From contig DNBZ01000156.1 of the NCBI GenBank assembly GCA_003484585.1, positions 1-5,622 of the forward strand: 5,622 nt of DNA, in the 5' to 3' direction. Below the pieces are notes generated by a model. That model was not told the origin of the DNA. It saw only the letters and a program-made list of their open reading frames with translations, and ran no database searches. The DNA is from Bacteroidota bacterium. Lineage in GTDB: Bacteria; Bacteroidota; Bacteroidia; NS11-12g; UBA9320. Each line of letters starts with the position of its first letter. Position 1 is the first letter of the stretch. The position numbers and the translations under genes are program-made. Positions 4,119 through 5,622 of this stretch are shown piece by piece.

Positions 4119-5622
4119 AAAGAGTACTGCTAATAGCGTGGGTAGTAGGTGTAGCTCTTGCAGCCATACTAGGGGTGAAGCTAGCAGGTAACGATGCCGC
4201 AGAACCAGAAACAGAACTACTAGACATAGCTCCATTCATAGAAGAATTAAAGCAGGAATCTGACCAACTCTTTACAGAACTTTCCCCTATAGGTTTTGAC
4301 CAAGCCTCTAACGCAAAAGCTCTTGAGCTTCGCAAAGAACGATGGTACATTCTGAGCATAGAAGCAGGGACCCCGACTTATTGGAATAGCAATAAAGTAG
4401 GCATAGATACTACTGTTTTATCTGCACCACATTATCCTATACTCTATCTATTTGGTGACGACCTGTATGCCGTTTTCCAAAAAAGTCCTGAAACATACTT
4501 TTCTTTCCGACTAGCAAATGAAGGACAGATACATGCTAGACTGGCTCAGCATGCGAGCGTGTTTAATAATAAGCACCTAATAGAAGATCAGCTCCCTGAC
4601 CACCTCACAAGTACTATCCTCCCTTTTCAAACCATAAAAAGAACCCAAGGAGCCTTTTTGAACTTGGCACTAATCTGCAGTTTTCTATTCTTGTTTTTAG
4701 CCCTTTGGTATGCAAATGAACGAAATCTACTGATGTACATAGCTGCGGTAGCAGTCGTCATAATCAATATTCTAACGTACTTTTATCTGAAGCTACCTTT
4801 AATCGATTATTTTTTTATAGCTTCAGAAAGCATGACAGATATGAGTGCCCTACAGCTCAATGTCACCTTATATATACACCTTGCTAGTCTTGTAGCTGGC
4901 TGTCTTCTTGTATTTTCTTTGGTCAAAAAACTACCCAAGATGCTAAGTATATTTCTACTAAGTTTAGGCGTAGTATTCTTAGCAGATTTTTTCTTAGGCC
5001 TTAGTGCTCACATTGTCCGCAGATCTGCCATTCCATTTGATTTCGAGAAACTATTTAATCTAAGTAGCACGTCTTTTGCTACTCTTGGGTTTATCTGTCT
5101 CACCTTCATAGCACTCTGGCTCCTAATACATTACACTAAACTTTCTAAGTTTCTTATGGGCAGCACGTGGTTCTCTGTAAGTGCCGGCATATTGGCTTTT
5201 TCTATTTTTCAGTATTGGGATGCGAGTAGATCTTTCAGCAGCATCTTCCCTCCTATACTGCTCACAGGAGTAGGAGTTTTCATAAATAGTAGACCCATCA
5301 CTCAACGCTGGAAAATCTACACTTACTTTATTCTCACAGCATTACTCACCGCTTCCATAATTGCTGAAAATCACGAAGTGCGAAACGAGCAAATAGCTCG
5401 CGACTACGCCATTCGCTTGGTAAATAATGAAGATCCTAGAGCAGAGAGCATCTTACAAACTTTTGAAAACCAGCTAGCTCAAGAGTTTCTAGTACCGGAA
5501 GATTATCAAAATTTTATAGCTAAAAAAGAACTAATAGAAAGTAGGCTAAAGCATCTGTATTTTAGTAACTATCTAGAGAAATACGAGCTTAAGCTACTCA
5601 GTTTTAGCCCAGACGGGAGCAA
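4115..5622 (+). CDS. Multi-spanning membrane sensor, probable N-terminal part of a large histidine kinase, 3' end outside the window
   Basis: An uninterrupted reading frame of 502 codons, open at the right edge. The start is the TTG at 4115, overlapping the hldD stop as TTGA. An in-frame TAG at 4109 leaves no upstream alternative, and starting at TTG gives a natural N-terminus: KR followed by a membrane anchor (4-24). Residues about 25-178 form a soluble, probably periplasmic domain. About eight further membrane segments follow, judged by eye: 179-199, 204-225, 248-270, 275-299, 318-340, 350-366, 378-391 and 400-418. Next comes a helical soluble stretch with NHEVRNEQIARDYAIRL (419-435), NNEDPRAESIL (437-447) and YFSNYLEKYELKLLSFSPDG (482-501). 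That last region resembles the sensor part of large Bacteroidota histidine kinases (NERVRDxIA, then a Y-rich YWxKYDLQI segment), which is the basis of the call. The kinase domain itself is not visible, so this remains inference. Base composition is like its neighbours. Confidence 0.72.
   Translation, partial: MKRVLLIAWVVGVALAAILGVKLAGNDAAEPETELLDIAPFIEELKQESDQLFTELSPIGFDQASNAKALELRKERWYILSIEAGTPTYWNSNKVGIDTTVLSAPHYPILYLFGDDLYAVFQKSPETYFSFRLANEGQIHARLAQHASVFNNKHLIEDQLPDHLTSTILPFQTIKRTQGAFLNLALICSFLFLFLALWYANERNLLMYIAAVAVVIINILTYFYLKLPLIDYFFIASESMTDMSALQLNVTLYIHLASLVAGCLLVFSLVKKLPKMLSIFLLSLGVVFLADFFLGLSAHIVRRSAIPFDFEKLFNLSSTSFATLGFICLTFIALWLLIHYTKLSKFLMGSTWFSVSAGILAFSIFQYWDASRSFSSIFPPILLTGVGVFINSRPITQRWKIYTYFILTALLTASIIAENHEVRNEQIARDYAIRLVNNEDPRAESILQTFENQLAQEFLVPEDYQNFIAKKELIESRLKHLYFSNYLEKYELKLLSFSPDGS

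Noticed and set aside
4108..4359. Minus-strand ORF of 83 codons, serine/alanine-rich
   Set aside because: It is antisense to the start of the long membrane-sensor frame, has low-complexity composition and no recognisable motif.

Overview
The window reads as chromosomal DNA from a member of the Bacteroidota, most likely Flavobacteriales or a close relative. The support is: AT-rich sequence with compact, often overlapping genes; Bacteroidota-type -7 promoter elements (TAnnTTTG) and no recognisable Shine-Dalgarno sequences ahead of starts; and proteins of familiar Bacteroidota type. No insertion sequence, CRISPR array, rRNA or tRNA was recognised.

Left part (1-1524, minus strand): a tight three-gene operon read right to left. 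A TetR-family repressor comes first, then a classical short-chain dehydrogenase, then an NAD(P)-binding Rossmann-fold protein cut by the window edge. Both junctions are 4-base ATGA overlaps, so translation is probably coupled. In front of the tetR-like gene lie a good Bacteroidota promoter and two palindromic sites built on GTAAGTAA, a layout expected of autoregulation. A seven-helix membrane protein of unknown function is transcribed divergently from the same 185-base gap.

Middle (2388-3158): a 235-base convergent gap holding only a doubtful 37-codon ORF; then a 6-pyruvoyl-tetrahydropterin synthase family gene (minus strand) whose sequence is closer to the animal PTPS pattern than to short E. 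coli QueD; then a divergent, AT-rich intergenic region made largely of repeats. This region contains a perfect 19-base tandem duplication and a 17/20 inverted repeat. The outer end of each inverted arm forms the -7 element of the flanking gene, so both genes seem to be driven from copies of the same repeat, with very short or no 5' leaders.

Right part (3159-5622, plus strand): hldD, the last enzyme of ADP-L-glycero-D-manno-heptose synthesis for lipopolysaccharide core. Its stop codon overlaps a TTG start (TTGA) of a long ORF still open at the window edge. That ORF has 502 codons of a multi-spanning membrane protein, which I read as the sensory N-terminal half of a large Bacteroidota histidine kinase; the kinase domain, if present, lies outside the window.

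Most genes here are ordinary. The parts most worth a second look are the promoter-bearing repeat array at 3040-3152, the operator pair at 1528-1604, and the hldD-linked membrane sensor.
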